A stretch of 64,000 bases of DNA from Streptomyces pluripotens (lineage in GTDB: Bacteria > Actinomycetota > Actinomycetes > Streptomycetales > Streptomycetaceae): the NCBI RefSeq assembly GCF_000802245.2, contig NZ_CP021080.1, positions 186,001 through 250,000 of the forward strand. Reading direction: 5' to 3'. Positions within the stretch are counted from its first letter, which is position 1, and each line of letters starts with the position of its first letter. The notes under the pieces were generated by a model. It was not told the DNA's origin. It searched no databases and saw only the letters and a list, made by a program, of their open reading frames with translations. Positions 8,932 to 18,749 of the stretch are shown here, in pieces. A program made the position numbers and the translations under genes.

Positions 8932-11670
8932 ATGGTGCGTCTGCCCGGCCGGCCCACGACCCGGCCGCCCCGACCTTTCGGGCACCCGCGCGCACCGCAG
9001 GACCCGCGGCCGGCCGGGCCGGCCTCGAACGGCAGTCGGCCGGGCGTGCTGCGGTCGGCGGTGACCGGGCGCAGCGTGGCCGGGCAGTTCTTCGCGCTGC
9101 AAGTGGTGATCGTGCTGCTGCTGGTCGTCTCGGCCGTGGTGGCCCAGGTGCTCCAGGTGCGACACGACAGCGACCTGGAGGCGGAGAACCGTTCGCTCGC
9201 CGTGGCCGAGACGTTCGCCAACGCGCCGGGCACGGTGGCCGCGCTGCGCGCTCCGGACCCGACGGCGATCCTGCAGCCGGAGGCGGAGGCCGTCCGCAAG
9301 GCGACCGGCGTCGACTTCGTCGTCGTGATGAACACGGACGGCATTCGCTACACGCACCCCAAACCCGACCGCATCGGCAAGAAGTTCGTCGGTACGATCG
9401 GCCCCGCCCTGGCCGGGGGCACGGTCACCGAGCACATCAAGGGGACGATCGGCCCGCTGGTGCAGGTCGTGGTGCCGGTGAAGGACTCTGGCGGCACGGT
9501 AGTGGGTCTGGTGTCGGCGGGCATCACCACGGCGCACGTCGGCGGAGCCGCCGACCAGCAACTGCCGCTGCTGCTCGCGGCGGCAGCCGCGGCACTGGCG
9601 CTGGCCACTGCGGGTACGGCCCTGGTCAGCAGGCGCCTGCTGCGCCAGACACGCGGTCTGGGCCCCTATGAGATGACCCGGATGTACGAACACCACGACG
9701 CGGTGCTGCACGCGGTCCGGGAAGGAGTGCTGATCGTCGGCGGCGACGGGCGGTTGCTGCTCGCGAACGACGAGGCGCACCGCCTGCTGGGGCTGCCCGA
9801 GGACGCCGAGCGGCGGCATGTGCTGGAGTTGGGCCTGGATCCGGAGACGGCAGGGCTCCTGGCCTCCGGGCGGATGGCCACGGACGAGGTGCACCTGGTC
9901 AAGGACCGGCTGCTGGCGATCAACCAGCGCCCCACCGACGTGCGCGGCGGACCGGCCGGGAGCGTCACGACGCTGCGCGACTCCACCGAACTGCGCGCGC
10001 TGTCCGGCCGCGCGGAGGTGGCACGTGAACGGCTCAACATGTTGTACGACGCCGGGGTCGGCATCGGCACCAGTCTGGACGTCACCCGCACCGCCGAGGA
10101 GCTGGCGGAGCTGGCCGTCCCCCGGTTCGCGGACTTCGCGACCGTGGACCTGTTCGACGCGGTGCTGAGCGGCGAGGAACCCAGGCCGGGTACCGCGCTG
10201 CGTCGTGCGGCCTGCGCCGGCATCCGCAAGGATCCCCCGCTGTACCCGGTCGGCGAACGGATCCGGTTCGTGGCCACCTCGCCGCAGGCCCGCAGTCTGA
10301 CCACCGGGCAGTCGGTCGTGGAGCCGCAGCTGCGCAATGCGCCCGGCTGGCAGGCACAGGACCTGGAACGAAGCGACCAGGTCATGCGCTACGGCGTCCA
10401 TTCGCTGGTGACCGTGCCGCTCAGGGCGGGCAGCCTGGTGCTGGGCGTGGCCACCTTCTGGCGGTCGGAGAAGCCGCAGCCGTTCGACTCCGAGGAGCTG
10501 GCGCTGGCCGAGGAGCTGGTCGCACGGGCGGCGGTCTCCATCGACAACGCCCGCCGCTACACGCGCGAGCACAGCATGGCGGTCACCCTGCAGCGCAGTC
10601 TGCTGCCCCGGTCGTTGCCCGAGCAGGACGCCCTGGAGATCGCCTACCGCTATCTGCCGGCGCAGTCCGGCGTGGGCGGCGACTGGTTCGATGTGCTGCC
10701 GCTGTCGGGCGCCCGGGTGGCCCTCGTCGTCGGTGATGTGGTGGGGCACGGGCTGCACGCGGCGGCGACCATGGGCCGGCTACGCACGGCCGTCCACAAC
10801 TTCTCGGCGCTGGATCTGCCGCCCGATGAACTCCTGGGCCTGCTCGACGAATTGGTCGGTAGGATTGACCAGGACGAGGTTCCGGCGGAGGGCGCGGCCG
10901 TGGTCACGGGTGCGACCTGCCTGTACGCGGTGTACGACCCGGTCTCCCGGTTGTGCACCATGGCCCGGGCCGGTCATCCGCCGCCCGCGCTGGTGCACCC
11001 GGACGGCAGTGTGGAATTCCCCGACCTGCCCGCGGGTCCGCCGTTGGGTCTGGGCGGGCTGCCCTTCGAGACGGCCGAGCTGGAACTACCGGAGGGCAGT
11101 CGGCTGGTGCTGTACACCGACGGGCTGGTGGAGGATCGGGTCCGGGACATCGACGAGGGGCTGGAGCTGCTGCGCAGGGCCCTGAGCAGCACGCGGGGCG
11201 CCTCCCCGGAGGAAACCTGCCGGGCGGTGCTGGACCGGCTCCCGGCCCGGCCAAGTGATGACGTGGCGCTGATCGTGGCCCGTACCCGGGTGCTGGGGGC
11301 CGACCGGATCGCCGAGTGGCAGGTGCCGACCGACCCGGCGGCCGTGTCGGAGGTACGGGCCTCGGTGACCCGACAGTTGGCCGAATGGGGCCTGGCGGAA
11401 CTGGCCTTCACAACCGAGCTGATCCTGAGCGAACTGGTCACCAACTCCATCCGCTACGGGCGCGGCCCGATTGGGGTGCGGCTGCTGCATGATCGAACCC
11501 TGATCTGCGAGGTCTCCGACCGCAGCACGACCTCGCCTCATCTGCGGTACGCGGCCAGCACCGACGAGGGTGGCCGGGGCTTGTTCCTGGTCGCGCAGAT
11601 CGCCGAACGGTGGGGGACGCGCTACACCCCGCACGGCAAGATCATCTGGGCGGAGCAGCCTCTGTCCTGA
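8932..11670 (+). CDS. SpoIIE phosphatase fused to anti-sigma HATPase, with extracytoplasmic sensor
   Basis: This 912-residue membrane sensor combines both catalytic activities of a partner switch. A transmembrane helix near residues 45-70 (FFALQVVIVLLLVVSAVVA) is followed by an extracytoplasmic sCache/CitA-like domain, then a second helix (LPLLLAAAAAALALA). Cytoplasmic PAS, GAF and PP2C domains follow (GVGGDWFDVLPL, VVGDVVGHGLHAA, LYTDGLVEDRV, SDDVALIVA). The C-terminal 130 residues form an RsbW-like GHKL ATPase, with N-box ELVTNSIRYG and glycine motif EGGRGLFLV. The start is ATG 8932; an upstream in-frame GTG at 8845 overlaps the previous TGA and would add 29 Arg/Pro-rich residues. It could act as both kinase and phosphatase for one STAS antagonist. 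Confidence 0.88.
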   Translation: MVRLPGRPTTRPPRPFGHPRAPQDPRPAGPASNGSRPGVLRSAVTGRSVAGQFFALQVVIVLLLVVSAVVAQVLQVRHDSDLEAENRSLAVAETFANAPGTVAALRAPDPTAILQPEAEAVRKATGVDFVVVMNTDGIRYTHPKPDRIGKKFVGTIGPALAGGTVTEHIKGTIGPLVQVVVPVKDSGGTVVGLVSAGITTAHVGGAADQQLPLLLAAAAAALALATAGTALVSRRLLRQTRGLGPYEMTRMYEHHDAVLHAVREGVLIVGGDGRLLLANDEAHRLLGLPEDAERRHVLELGLDPETAGLLASGRMATDEVHLVKDRLLAINQRPTDVRGGPAGSVTTLRDSTELRALSGRAEVARERLNMLYDAGVGIGTSLDVTRTAEELAELAVPRFADFATVDLFDAVLSGEEPRPGTALRRAACAGIRKDPPLYPVGERIRFVATSPQARSLTTGQSVVEPQLRNAPGWQAQDLERSDQVMRYGVHSLVTVPLRAGSLVLGVATFWRSEKPQPFDSEELALAEELVARAAVSIDNARRYTREHSMAVTLQRSLLPRSLPEQDALEIAYRYLPAQSGVGGDWFDVLPLSGARVALVVGDVVGHGLHAAATMGRLRTAVHNFSALDLPPDELLGLLDELVGRIDQDEVPAEGAAVVTGATCLYAVYDPVSRLCTMARAGHPPPALVHPDGSVEFPDLPAGPPLGLGGLPFETAELELPEGSRLVLYTDGLVEDRVRDIDEGLELLRRALSSTRGASPEETCRAVLDRLPARPSDDVALIVARTRVLGADRIAEWQVPTDPAAVSEVRASVTRQLAEWGLAELAFTTELILSELVTNSIRYGRGPIGVRLLHDRTLICEVSDRSTTSPHLRYAASTDEGGRGLFLVAQIAERWGTRYTPHGKIIWAEQPLS

Positions 11671-11684
11671 GGTTCCGCCGAACG

Positions 11685-11706
11685 GGGCCGGCGGGTCCGC
11701 CGGCCC
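11685..11706. terminator. Bidirectional hairpin terminator
   Basis: A perfect 9-bp stem (GGGCCGGCG / CGCCGGCCC) with a GGTC loop lies between two convergent genes that stop at 11670 and 11714. There is no U-run, which is usual for Streptomyces terminators. Confidence 0.6.
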
Positions 11707-11713
11707 AAGGGCG

Positions 11714-13552
11714 TCAGCCGAGGGCGCGGTCGAGGTTGAAGGCAGCGCTGATCAGGGAGAGATGGGTGAAGGCCTGCGGGAAGTTTCCCTGCTGCTCCCC
11801 GGTCCGGCCGATCTCTTCCGCGTACAGGCCGAGGTGGTTGGCGTAGGTGAGCATCTTCTCGAAGGCCAGCCTGGCCTCATCGAGCCGACCGGCCCGGACC
11901 AGCGCTTCCACGTACCAGAAGGAGCAGATGGAGAAGGTGCCCTCGTCCCCGCGCAGTCCGTCGGGGCTGGCCTGCGGGTCGTAGCGGTAGACGAGGGAGT
12001 CGGAGACGAGATCCTCGGTGAGGGCGTCCAGGGTGGACAGCCATTTGGGATCGGTCGGGGCGATGAACTTGGCAAGCGGCATCATCAGCGAGGAGGCGTC
12101 CAGGACGTCACCGCCCTCGTGCTGCACAAAGGCACCCCGGCTCCCCGACCAGCCTCGGTCCATGATCCTCCGGTAGATCGTGTCGCGGGCCTCCTGCCAC
12201 CTGGACAGGTCGGCGGGCAGGCCGCGCCGGTTGGCGAGCCGGATGGCGCGTTCGACGGCCACCCAGCACATCAGGCGGGAATACAGGAAGTCCTCGCGAC
12301 CGCCGCGGGTCTCCCAGACGCCCTCGTCGGGTTGGTCCCAGTGGTCGCACACCCAGCCGACGAGATGGCACACGTCGTCCCACTGGCCGCTGGAGATGGG
12401 CTGGGCCCACTTGTCGTAGAGGTAGATGGAGTCGATGAGGGCGCCGTAGATGTCCAGCTGGAGCTGGTCGGCGGCGGCATTGCCGACACGGACCGGGGCG
12501 GAGCCCTGATGGCCCTCCAGATGTGGTAGTTCGCGTTCGGGCAGTTCGGTGCGGCCGTCGATGCCGTACATGACCTGCAGCGGGCCGGAGCCGTCGCTGC
12601 AGCCGGGGCTGACGTGCGTGGTCACGAACCGCATGAAGGCCTCGGCCTCACCGCTGAAGCCGAGTCGCAGCAGCGCGTACACGCAGAACGCGGCGTCGCG
12701 CACCCACACGTACCGGTAGTCCCAGTTGCGCTCGCCGCCGGGCTGTTCGGGCAGGCTGGTGGTGGGGGCGGCGACGATGGCACCAGTGGGGGCGTAGGTG
12801 AGCAGCTTCAAGGTGAGGGCCGAGCGGTGCACCATCTCACGCCAGCGGCCCCGGTAGTGGGACTGTCTCAGCCAGCCCCGCCAGTAGGCGACCGTGGCGT
12901 TGAACTCACGCTCGGCCTCGGCCCGGGCGCAGCCGCGCGGGGCTATGTCTCCGTCCACCTGGTCGAGGGCGAAGACCGCGGTCTCGCCCTCGGCGAGCTT
13001 GAAGTCGGCACGTACGTCCCGGTCGTCGCACTCCACGGACACGGTCGAGGTGAGCGCCAGCGAGCGGTCGGCGGATTCGAAGAGGACCACCCCGTCCGCG
13101 GTACCCACGGTGTGCGGGTCGAGGCCGTAGCCGAAGCGGGGGGCGACCAGCGCACGGAAGGGGACCGTACCGCGCACGCACACCACGCGCCGGATGAGCC
13201 GGTGCCGCCCCACCTCGGCGGAGTCCTCCCCGGTGACGGGCATGAAGTCCTGCACCTCGCCGACGCCGTCCTCGGTGAAGAACCGGGTGATCAGTACGTT
13301 GGTGTCGGGGAAGTAGAACTGCTTGGTGCGCGCCGGTAGGGCGGCGGCCAGCTCGAAGCAGCCGCCGCGCTCAGCGTCCAGGACGGCTGCGAAGACGCTC
13401 GGCGAGTCGAAGGCCGGGCAGCAGTACCAGTCGATCGTGCCGTTGGTGCCGACCAGGGCGATGCTGCGCAGATCGCCGATGAGTCCGTGATCGGCGATCG
13501 GCAGATAGCGGGTGCTGGGGTCGGCGTCCCCGGGAAACGGTGTCTCGGCCAT
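11714..13552 (-). CDS. Glycoside hydrolase family 15 protein (trehalase/glucoamylase-like)
   Basis: This 612-residue cytoplasmic protein matches the bacterial GH15 family, which includes actinobacterial trehalases and glucoamylase-like enzymes. The N-terminal beta-sandwich starts with the typical YLPIADHGLIGDLRSIALVG and GTIDWYCCPAFDSPSVFA. The (alpha/alpha)6 barrel begins near NWDYRYVWVRDAAFCVYALL. Likely catalytic glutamates are in PHLEGHQGSAPVRVGNAA and near the C-terminal DEGTFSICSFWYVEALV. The start ATG has GGGAGG seven bases upstream. It stands alone, convergent with the SpoIIE gene. Trehalase is the likeliest activity among characterised relatives, but substrate cannot be fixed from sequence alone. 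Confidence 0.9.
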   Translation of the reverse strand: MAETPFPGDADPSTRYLPIADHGLIGDLRSIALVGTNGTIDWYCCPAFDSPSVFAAVLDAERGGCFELAAALPARTKQFYFPDTNVLITRFFTEDGVGEVQDFMPVTGEDSAEVGRHRLIRRVVCVRGTVPFRALVAPRFGYGLDPHTVGTADGVVLFESADRSLALTSTVSVECDDRDVRADFKLAEGETAVFALDQVDGDIAPRGCARAEAEREFNATVAYWRGWLRQSHYRGRWREMVHRSALTLKLLTYAPTGAIVAAPTTSLPEQPGGERNWDYRYVWVRDAAFCVYALLRLGFSGEAEAFMRFVTTHVSPGCSDGSGPLQVMYGIDGRTELPERELPHLEGHQGSAPVRVGNAAADQLQLDIYGALIDSIYLYDKWAQPISSGQWDDVCHLVGWVCDHWDQPDEGVWETRGGREDFLYSRLMCWVAVERAIRLANRRGLPADLSRWQEARDTIYRRIMDRGWSGSRGAFVQHEGGDVLDASSLMMPLAKFIAPTDPKWLSTLDALTEDLVSDSLVYRYDPQASPDGLRGDEGTFSICSFWYVEALVRAGRLDEARLAFEKMLTYANHLGLYAEEIGRTGEQQGNFPQAFTHLSLISAAFNLDRALG

Positions 13553-13745
13553 CAGCGGCCTCCCGGTTCAGGGTGCGGGTGTTTCCAGCTTAGGAGCGCG
13601 GGCTCGGTGTGGCGTGGGCATGCGCTGCACATGCGTTTGCCCGGCTTTCCGGATGCGGGGTGCGCGGGGGCGGGCAATGGTGAGAGTGTGCTCCATCCGG
13701 AGGCACCGGCACGGATGCGGTCATCCGGACCGAGGAGGAGGCATC

Positions 13746-13952
13746 ATGTCGACATCCACACCCGAAGAGTCACGGTCGTCCGACGACCACTGCACCCCGG
13801 ACGCCCTGCTCCACTCCGCTCCCCCCAGGAATGTCTCGCCGGAGGACCTGGTGATGGCGGCAGGCAGGGACGTCACTCCGAAGACCCTCGAATGGGCGCG
13901 TCGCAAGCTGGAGACGGAGGGTCCGGCAGCGATCGAGAAGCTGCTGCCGTAG
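13746..13952 (+). CDS. Small conserved hypothetical protein
   Basis: This 68-residue hydrophilic protein starts at an ATG with an excellent site (GAGGAGGAGG, about six bases upstream). The second half is helical, reading EDLVMAAGRDVTPKTLEWARRK followed by LETEGPAAIEKLLP, a pattern I associate with small Streptomyces proteins of unknown function. There is no signal peptide, membrane segment or cysteine pair. It lies 193 bp from the divergent GH15 gene, with its own promoter region between them, and is followed by a strong hairpin. The longer open frame upstream is not coding-like, and the ribosome site settles the start. Confidence 0.7.
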   Translation: MSTSTPEESRSSDDHCTPDALLHSAPPRNVSPEDLVMAAGRDVTPKTLEWARRKLETEGPAAIEKLLP

Positions 13953-13987
13953 GGCGGTCCGGGAGAGTCGGGAACCGAACGGGGCGG

Positions 13988-14015
13988 CCGGCCGGGCGAG
14001 GGCACGCCCGGCCGG
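13988..14015. terminator. Hairpin terminator between convergent genes
   Basis: A perfect 11-bp inverted repeat (CCGGCCGGGCG / CGCCCGGCCGG) with a 6-nt loop lies midway between the small gene ending at 13952 and the NiCoT gene ending at 14088, so it can serve both. Confidence 0.65.
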
Positions 14016-14087
14016 TGAAGTGGTGCGCCGCTGTCGTGGGCTGCCCCCGGGTCAGCGGACCTGGCATCGGAAGCGCGACCGGAAGGG

Positions 14088-15239
14088 TCAGTCTGCCGGC
14101 TGTTCGGCCAGGCCCGCGGTCCACTTCTCCTCGATGCGGCCCGCTTTCCACACCAGCAGGGCGAGGGCCCAGGTGGCGAAGAACAGGCCAACGATGACGA
14201 AGCCCACCGTGTTGAGGTCGAGGCCGGATATCCAGTTCCAGAACGTACCGTGCAGGTCCAGTTCGTCGGCGAGCAGGCCGAGGAGTTCCACGGAGCCGAT
14301 GATCAGGGCGACGGCCACGGAGAGACCGGTGATGGTGAGGTTGTAGTAGACCTTGCGGACCGGCTTGGAGAAGGCCCAGCCGTAGGCGAAGTTCATGAAC
14401 GAGCCGTCGATGGTGTCGAGCAGGGACATGCCCGCCGCGAACAGCACGGGCAGGCACAGGACGGCGTACCAGGGCAGTCCCGAGGCGGCGCCGGAACCGG
14501 CGAGTACCAGCAGCGCGATCTCCGTCGCGGTGTCGAAGCCGAGTCCGAACAGCAGTCCCAGGGGGTACATCTGCCATGACTTGCTGATCGAGCCGGTGAC
14601 CCGGCCGAGCAGGCGGTTCATGAAGCCGCGGCTGTTCAGCTGTGTCTCCAGGGCGGCCTCATCGAAGTGGCCGGAGCGCATGCGGCGGAACACCTTCCAG
14701 ATCCCGGCCATGACGACGAGGTTGATACCGGCGATGAGATAGAGGAAGGTGCCGGAGACCGTCGTACCGATCAGGCCGGTCACCTGGTGCAGGTGGGAGT
14801 TGCCGTCACGGACCGGTCCGGCCAGGGTCTTCATGCCCAGGGAGAGCAGCAGGGCGAGGACGAAGACCACACTGGAGTGGCCGAGCGAGAACCAGAAGCC
14901 GACGGACAGGGGGCGCTGTCCCCCGCCCATCAGCTTGCGGGTGGTGTTGTCGATCGCCGCGATGTGGTCGGCGTCGAAGGCGTGCCGCATCCCCAGCGTG
15001 TACGCGGTGATGCCGATGCCGATGCCGAAGGAGTCGGTGCCGACGCTGAGGTGCTGCGGCGCGACGAAGCCGACCAGGGTGCCCCAGCCGATGATGTGCA
15101 GCGCGAGCACGAAGGCGGCCATCGAGCTGACCCTGATCCACTCCTGCCGGGTCATGGACCCTCGCACGCGGCGCCAGACCGAGGGCTTCGCCGCGGCCGG
15201 CGCGGGGAGGGACGGGGCGGAACCAGGGGCGGCCGTCAT
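14088..15239 (-). CDS. NiCoT-family nickel/cobalt permease (HoxN/NixA type)
   Basis: This 383-residue polytopic membrane protein imports Ni2+ and/or Co2+. The family signature HX4DH is present as RHAFDADHIAAIDN in the second membrane region. Other family motifs include FSLGHSSVVFVLA, LGFDTATEI and GMSLLDTIDGSFMNFAYGWAF. About eight hydrophobic segments are visible. The start MTAAPGSAPS (ATG at 15239) is chosen because an upstream in-frame extension is Arg-rich and overlaps the putative regulator site. Its neighbours are an iron-uptake operon upstream and a convergent small gene downstream. The Nur-box-like site at 15312-15328 suggests nickel-dependent repression. Nickel (for urease, Ni-SOD or hydrogenase) is more likely than cobalt, but both are possible. 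Confidence 0.93.
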   Translation of the reverse strand: MTAAPGSAPSLPAPAAAKPSVWRRVRGSMTRQEWIRVSSMAAFVLALHIIGWGTLVGFVAPQHLSVGTDSFGIGIGITAYTLGMRHAFDADHIAAIDNTTRKLMGGGQRPLSVGFWFSLGHSSVVFVLALLLSLGMKTLAGPVRDGNSHLHQVTGLIGTTVSGTFLYLIAGINLVVMAGIWKVFRRMRSGHFDEAALETQLNSRGFMNRLLGRVTGSISKSWQMYPLGLLFGLGFDTATEIALLVLAGSGAASGLPWYAVLCLPVLFAAGMSLLDTIDGSFMNFAYGWAFSKPVRKVYYNLTITGLSVAVALIIGSVELLGLLADELDLHGTFWNWISGLDLNTVGFVIVGLFFATWALALLVWKAGRIEEKWTAGLAEQPAD

Positions 15240-15311
15240 CGGGAGGTTTTCCCTTCGGTGGTGCAGGTATGACTGTGCCGCGCAGCGCGGGCTCCTAACA
15301 TCATCACGTAC

Positions 15312-15328
15312 TTGCAACCTGTATGCAG
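15312..15328. promoter_or_regulatory. Candidate Nur box upstream of the NiCoT gene
   Basis: TTGCAA, a 5-bp spacer (CCTGT), then ATGCAG fits the remembered Streptomyces Nur consensus tTGCaa-N5-ttGCAA, with both GCA cores and exact spacing kept. It lies 73 bp upstream of the NiCoT ATG. Nur is the Fur-family nickel-responsive repressor; its involvement here is inferred from motif plus target type. Confidence 0.5.
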
Positions 15329-15342
15329 TAAAGCGCACGGCA

Positions 15343-15369
15343 GGCCTTTCCCATGCGCGGGAAAAGGCC
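15343..15369 (-). terminator. Hairpin terminator after efeB
   Basis: GGCCTTTCCC and GGGAAAAGGCC form a stem of about ten pairs with one bulged A and a 6-nt loop, starting 22 bp beyond the efeB stop and ahead of the NiCoT regulatory region. It separates the iron operon from the nickel gene. Confidence 0.6.
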
Positions 15370-15390
15370 CGCCGTGTCGGTCGGCCCTGG

Positions 15391-16662
15391 TCAGGCAGTG
15401 AACATGCCCCTGCCCAACCAGTCCTTAGTGTCCCGCGCCCCGGGCAGGGCGAAGAAGTAGCCGCCTCCCGTCGGAGAGATGTAGTCGACCAGGGGTTCGT
15501 CGATCAAACGGGTCTGCACCGTCTCGAACTGGCGCTTGACGTCCTGCTGGTAGCAGCAGAAGACCAGGCCCATGTCGAGGTTGCCGACGTTGTCGACACC
15601 CCGGTCGTAGTTGTAGCCCCGGCGCAGGATGCGGGAGCTGTCGGTCTCGGCGGTGCGTGGGTTCGCCATGCGGATGTGGGAGTCCAGCGGGATCACGGAG
15701 CCGTGCGGATCCTTGGCGTAGTGGGGGACATCGGTCTCCTTGGCGCCATCGAGCGGGGCGCCGGTGTCCTTGCGGCGGCCGAACATCTTCTCCTGCTCGG
15801 TCAGCGAGACCCGGTCCCAGAACTCGACCAGCATCCGGATGATCCGGATGACCTGGTAACTGCCGCCCTCGGCCCAGGCAGGCTCGCCGTGCCCGCCGCC
15901 GACCCAGATCAGCCGATCCGTCTCCCGGGGGGAGGTGACGTCCGGGTTGGCGATGCCGTCCTTGAAGCCGAGCAGGTTGCGCGGGGCGCCCGAAGGCCGG
16001 GGGACGTTCTGGAAGCCGTCGACACGCCACTTGATCTGCATGGCGCCGCGGGTATGTCGGGCGATGTCGCGCAGCGCGTGCAGCACGGTGTCCTGGCTGT
16101 TGGCACAGATCTGCAAGGACAGGTCACCGTGGCACTCGGCCGCGTCCAGGTTGTCGTTGGGAAAGGTCCGCATCGGGGTGAGCCGCACAGGCCTGGCCCG
16201 GGCGAGGCCGTAGCGGTCGTCGAACAGGGACGCTCCGACTCCGACGGTGACGGTGAGATCGTCCGGTGGGACCTCGGAGCCGAGGATGCCGCTGTCGGAG
16301 GGCGGTGCACCGACGCCCAGGTCGGCCGGGAGTCCGCCGGAGGTGAGGAAGCGGGTCCGCTCGGTGAGGGTCTTCAGCAGGTCGGTGAGGCCCGACCGGT
16401 CGTCGGCTATGACGTCGAGGGCCACGAAGGTGGCGGCAGCGGGCGCCGGGGTGAGGATTCCGGCCTGGTGGACCCCGTGGAAGGGGACCTTCGCGGTGCT
16501 GTCAACCCTGGCCGGCTCCGCCTGCGCCGTTCCGCCGCCCTCGCCGAGGGCGAAGCCTCCGCCGGCCAGGACCGCTCCGGCGGCACCGGCACCCAACGCG
16601 GTCCGCACGAACGAGCGGCGAGCGGGACCGGCGGGGCAGGCCGACGGTTCGGCAGAGGACAT
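15391..16662 (-). CDS. efeB: Dye-decolorizing heme peroxidase / deferrochelatase EfeB, Tat-exported
   Basis: This 423-residue DyP-type peroxidase is the third part of the EfeUOB ferrous-iron uptake system, acting outside the membrane. A twin-arginine signal is visible at the N-terminus ([18 protein letters not shown]). The distal GxxDG motif is GFKDG in [13 protein letters not shown], and the proximal histidine is in [12 protein letters not shown]. The ATG at 16662 is preferred for its Tat signal spacing and GAAGGGAA ribosome site. An alternative ATG at 16701 overlaps the efeUO stop (ATGA) and would add 13 residues. It is co-transcribed with efeUO, and a hairpin follows at 15343. Confidence 0.92.
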   Translation of the reverse strand: MSSAEPSACPAGPARRSFVRTALGAGAAGAVLAGGGFALGEGGGTAQAEPARVDSTAKVPFHGVHQAGILTPAPAAATFVALDVIADDRSGLTDLLKTLTERTRFLTSGGLPADLGVGAPPSDSGILGSEVPPDDLTVTVGVGASLFDDRYGLARARPVRLTPMRTFPNDNLDAAECHGDLSLQICANSQDTVLHALRDIARHTRGAMQIKWRVDGFQNVPRPSGAPRNLLGFKDGIANPDVTSPRETDRLIWVGGGHGEPAWAEGGSYQVIRIIRMLVEFWDRVSLTEQEKMFGRRKDTGAPLDGAKETDVPHYAKDPHGSVIPLDSHIRMANPRTAETDSSRILRRGYNYDRGVDNVGNLDMGLVFCCYQQDVKRQFETVQTRLIDEPLVDYISPTGGGYFFALPGARDTKDWLGRGMFTA

Positions 16663-16700
16663 CGCAGGGTTCCCTTCGGGGTACGGGTGCGCAGTGGTCA

Positions 16701-18731
16701 TCAGGCGGACTTCCGGATCTCCAGGAGGTCCGGGATCGGCGCCAGGTCTTCCAAGAGCTGCCCGGTGGCACCGTCGAGACGCTGCCGGTCGGTGGTGGTG
16801 AGCTTCTCGACGGGGGTCCATCTGTTCCCCTGGTGCTCCGCGTCCAAGAGCTTCTGGAGCCGGGAGACGTCCGCGCCGACCGTGGGCAGCAGCTTGGGCG
16901 CCCGGGTGCTCACCAACGGTGTGAGGACAGTCAGCAACTGGCGGGTGCCGGCGAGGTTGGCGTCGGCCGTGGCGAGATTCGTGCCGCTGCCCTCGTCGGT
17001 GTCGCCGGTCAGCTCGAACTGGAGGGTGTTCTCCAGGATCTCGTGGGCGCGCAGCGGGAGGTCGCCAGGGGCAAAGTCCTGGCTGGGAAAGGCCTTGTGA
17101 AGTGCTGCGGCGGCCCCGGCGAGCTGCCGGGCAGGGCCCCGCAGTTCCTTGGCCGACTCGCCGTGCCAGAGACCGTGCTCGACGCGGTGGAAACCGGTGA
17201 AGCCCTTGTCCCGCACGCCGTCCGGGAGTCCGTCGGCACGGCCGTCGATCTTCCGGTCGTAGTCCTCGAAGGTGCCGTACGCCGCGCCGAGGGAGGCGTA
17301 GGTGCGGTGGGCGGTGAGCCAGTCCTCACGGGCCTTGGCGAGGTGGCCGGCCTCGATGTCGTGGTCGAGGGCACGGGTCTGGGTGACGAGGGTAGCCAGG
17401 CCCCGCTCGACGTACGCCCGGTACGCCCTCAGGGGTGCGGCGAGGTCCCGCTCGGACACGGGGGCGACCGGCTTGGCCGCGCCACCGCCGCTGACTCGCA
17501 CCGGCTGGGAGGTGACGGCCTTGCCGCCGGTGGGGACACAGCGCCAGGCGTAGCTGCCGCCCGCAACGGTGGCCACGAGGTCACGGCTGGTGCCGGGGGC
17601 GAGGCCCTCGATCTCGCCGTAGACCGCGTCCGTCGACGGGTCGACCAGGTACACCTCGGAGGTCTTGTCGCCGGTGTTGTGCATGCGGAAGGTGCGCCGG
17701 CCGGGCTTGGGTGCCGTGAAGCCCTTGCCGCAGTCGGTCTCGGAGACGGCGACGGTCTGGTTCCCGGCGGGTTTGGGGCTGGAAAGGGCGACGACGGCTC
17801 CGGCGAGGACCGCGGGTACGGCGACCACCACAGCAGGCACCCACCACACCGGCCGGCGTCGTGCGGGCCGGGGCGTGACCGGTCCGCGCGCCGGGCCCCC
17901 GGCGGCCTGCCCGGGGACCACGGTGCGCACCCCGCGGACGAACAGGGTCATCACGACGGCGAGGTAGACGACATAGGCCCCCACTTGGAGCCAGGTCATG
18001 GTGGGCGTCAGGTTGAAGACGCCCTGGACCAGGGCGCTGTACCAGGAGCCGGCGTCGACGCTGCCGGCGAGGTCGACCGCAAAGTCCGCCTTGCCGGGTA
18101 GTACGCCACCCTCCTGGAGGTCACGCAGGCCGTAGCCGAGGACACCGGCCGCGATGACGATCAGGACGACGCCGGTGGCGGTGAAGAACCTGGTCAGGTT
18201 GATCTTCAGCACACGACGGTACAGGCCCCAGCACAGGCCGGTTGCGAGGACCAGGCCGATGGCGGCACCGGTCAGCGGGCCCGCCGACTCGCCCGCCGCC
18301 CGGGCCGTCGTCCACAGGAACAGGGCCGTCTCCAGACCCTCACGACCGACGGCGAGGAACGAGGTCAGGATCAGCACACCCGACCCCATGGCCAGGGCAC
18401 CCGTCACCTTCTGCTTCAGTTCACCGGAAAGGTTGCGGGCCGAACGGCGCATCCAGAACACCATGGCCGTGACGAACGCGACGGCGATCACGCTGAGCGT
18501 GCCGCCGAACGCCTCCTGGGCGGTGTCCGGCATGGAAGCCGCGGTGAAGGTGAGGACCGCGCCGAAACTCATCGCCACGGTGACCGCGGCTAGGACGCCC
18601 GTCCACACCTGGGCCAGCCGGGAGCGTGCCCCGGCCCGAACCAGGGTGGCGACCAGGATGGAGACGATGAGTCCGGCTTCGAGACCCTCCCTCAGCCCGA
18701 TCAGGAAACTCGGAAAAGCGTCGTCCCACAT
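16701..18731 (-). CDS. efeU/efeO: EfeU-EfeO fusion: iron permease joined to cupredoxin/M75 domains
   Basis: This 676-residue protein fuses two normally separate Efe components. Residues 1-275 form the FTR1/EfeU permease, with two REGLE iron motifs ([15 protein letters not shown] near residue 15 and [12 protein letters not shown] near 135) and about seven membrane segments. A further helix ([21 protein letters not shown]) leads to an extracytoplasmic cupredoxin-like domain (about 325-420), then an EfeO/peptidase-M75 domain (about 430-670) with the HxxE-type metal motif in [13 protein letters not shown]. The ATG at 18731 has GGGAGGG eight bases upstream and lies just after an iron box, which rules out a GTG at 18749 next to that box. 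The product should import ferrous iron with EfeB. Regulation by DmdR1/IdeR is likely. Confidence 0.93.
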   Translation of the reverse strand: MWDDAFPSFLIGLREGLEAGLIVSILVATLVRAGARSRLAQVWTGVLAAVTVAMSFGAVLTFTAASMPDTAQEAFGGTLSVIAVAFVTAMVFWMRRSARNLSGELKQKVTGALAMGSGVLILTSFLAVGREGLETALFLWTTARAAGESAGPLTGAAIGLVLATGLCWGLYRRVLKINLTRFFTATGVVLIVIAAGVLGYGLRDLQEGGVLPGKADFAVDLAGSVDAGSWYSALVQGVFNLTPTMTWLQVGAYVVYLAVVMTLFVRGVRTVVPGQAAGGPARGPVTPRPARRRPVWWVPAVVVAVPAVLAGAVVALSSPKPAGNQTVAVSETDCGKGFTAPKPGRRTFRMHNTGDKTSEVYLVDPSTDAVYGEIEGLAPGTSRDLVATVAGGSYAWRCVPTGGKAVTSQPVRVSGGGAAKPVAPVSERDLAAPLRAYRAYVERGLATLVTQTRALDHDIEAGHLAKAREDWLTAHRTYASLGAAYGTFEDYDRKIDGRADGLPDGVRDKGFTGFHRVEHGLWHGESAKELRGPARQLAGAAAALHKAFPSQDFAPGDLPLRAHEILENTLQFELTGDTDEGSGTNLATADANLAGTRQLLTVLTPLVSTRAPKLLPTVGADVSRLQKLLDAEHQGNRWTPVEKLTTTDRQRLDGATGQLLEDLAPIPDLLEIRKSA

Positions 18732-18749
18732 GCCGTGCGGCCCTCCCAC

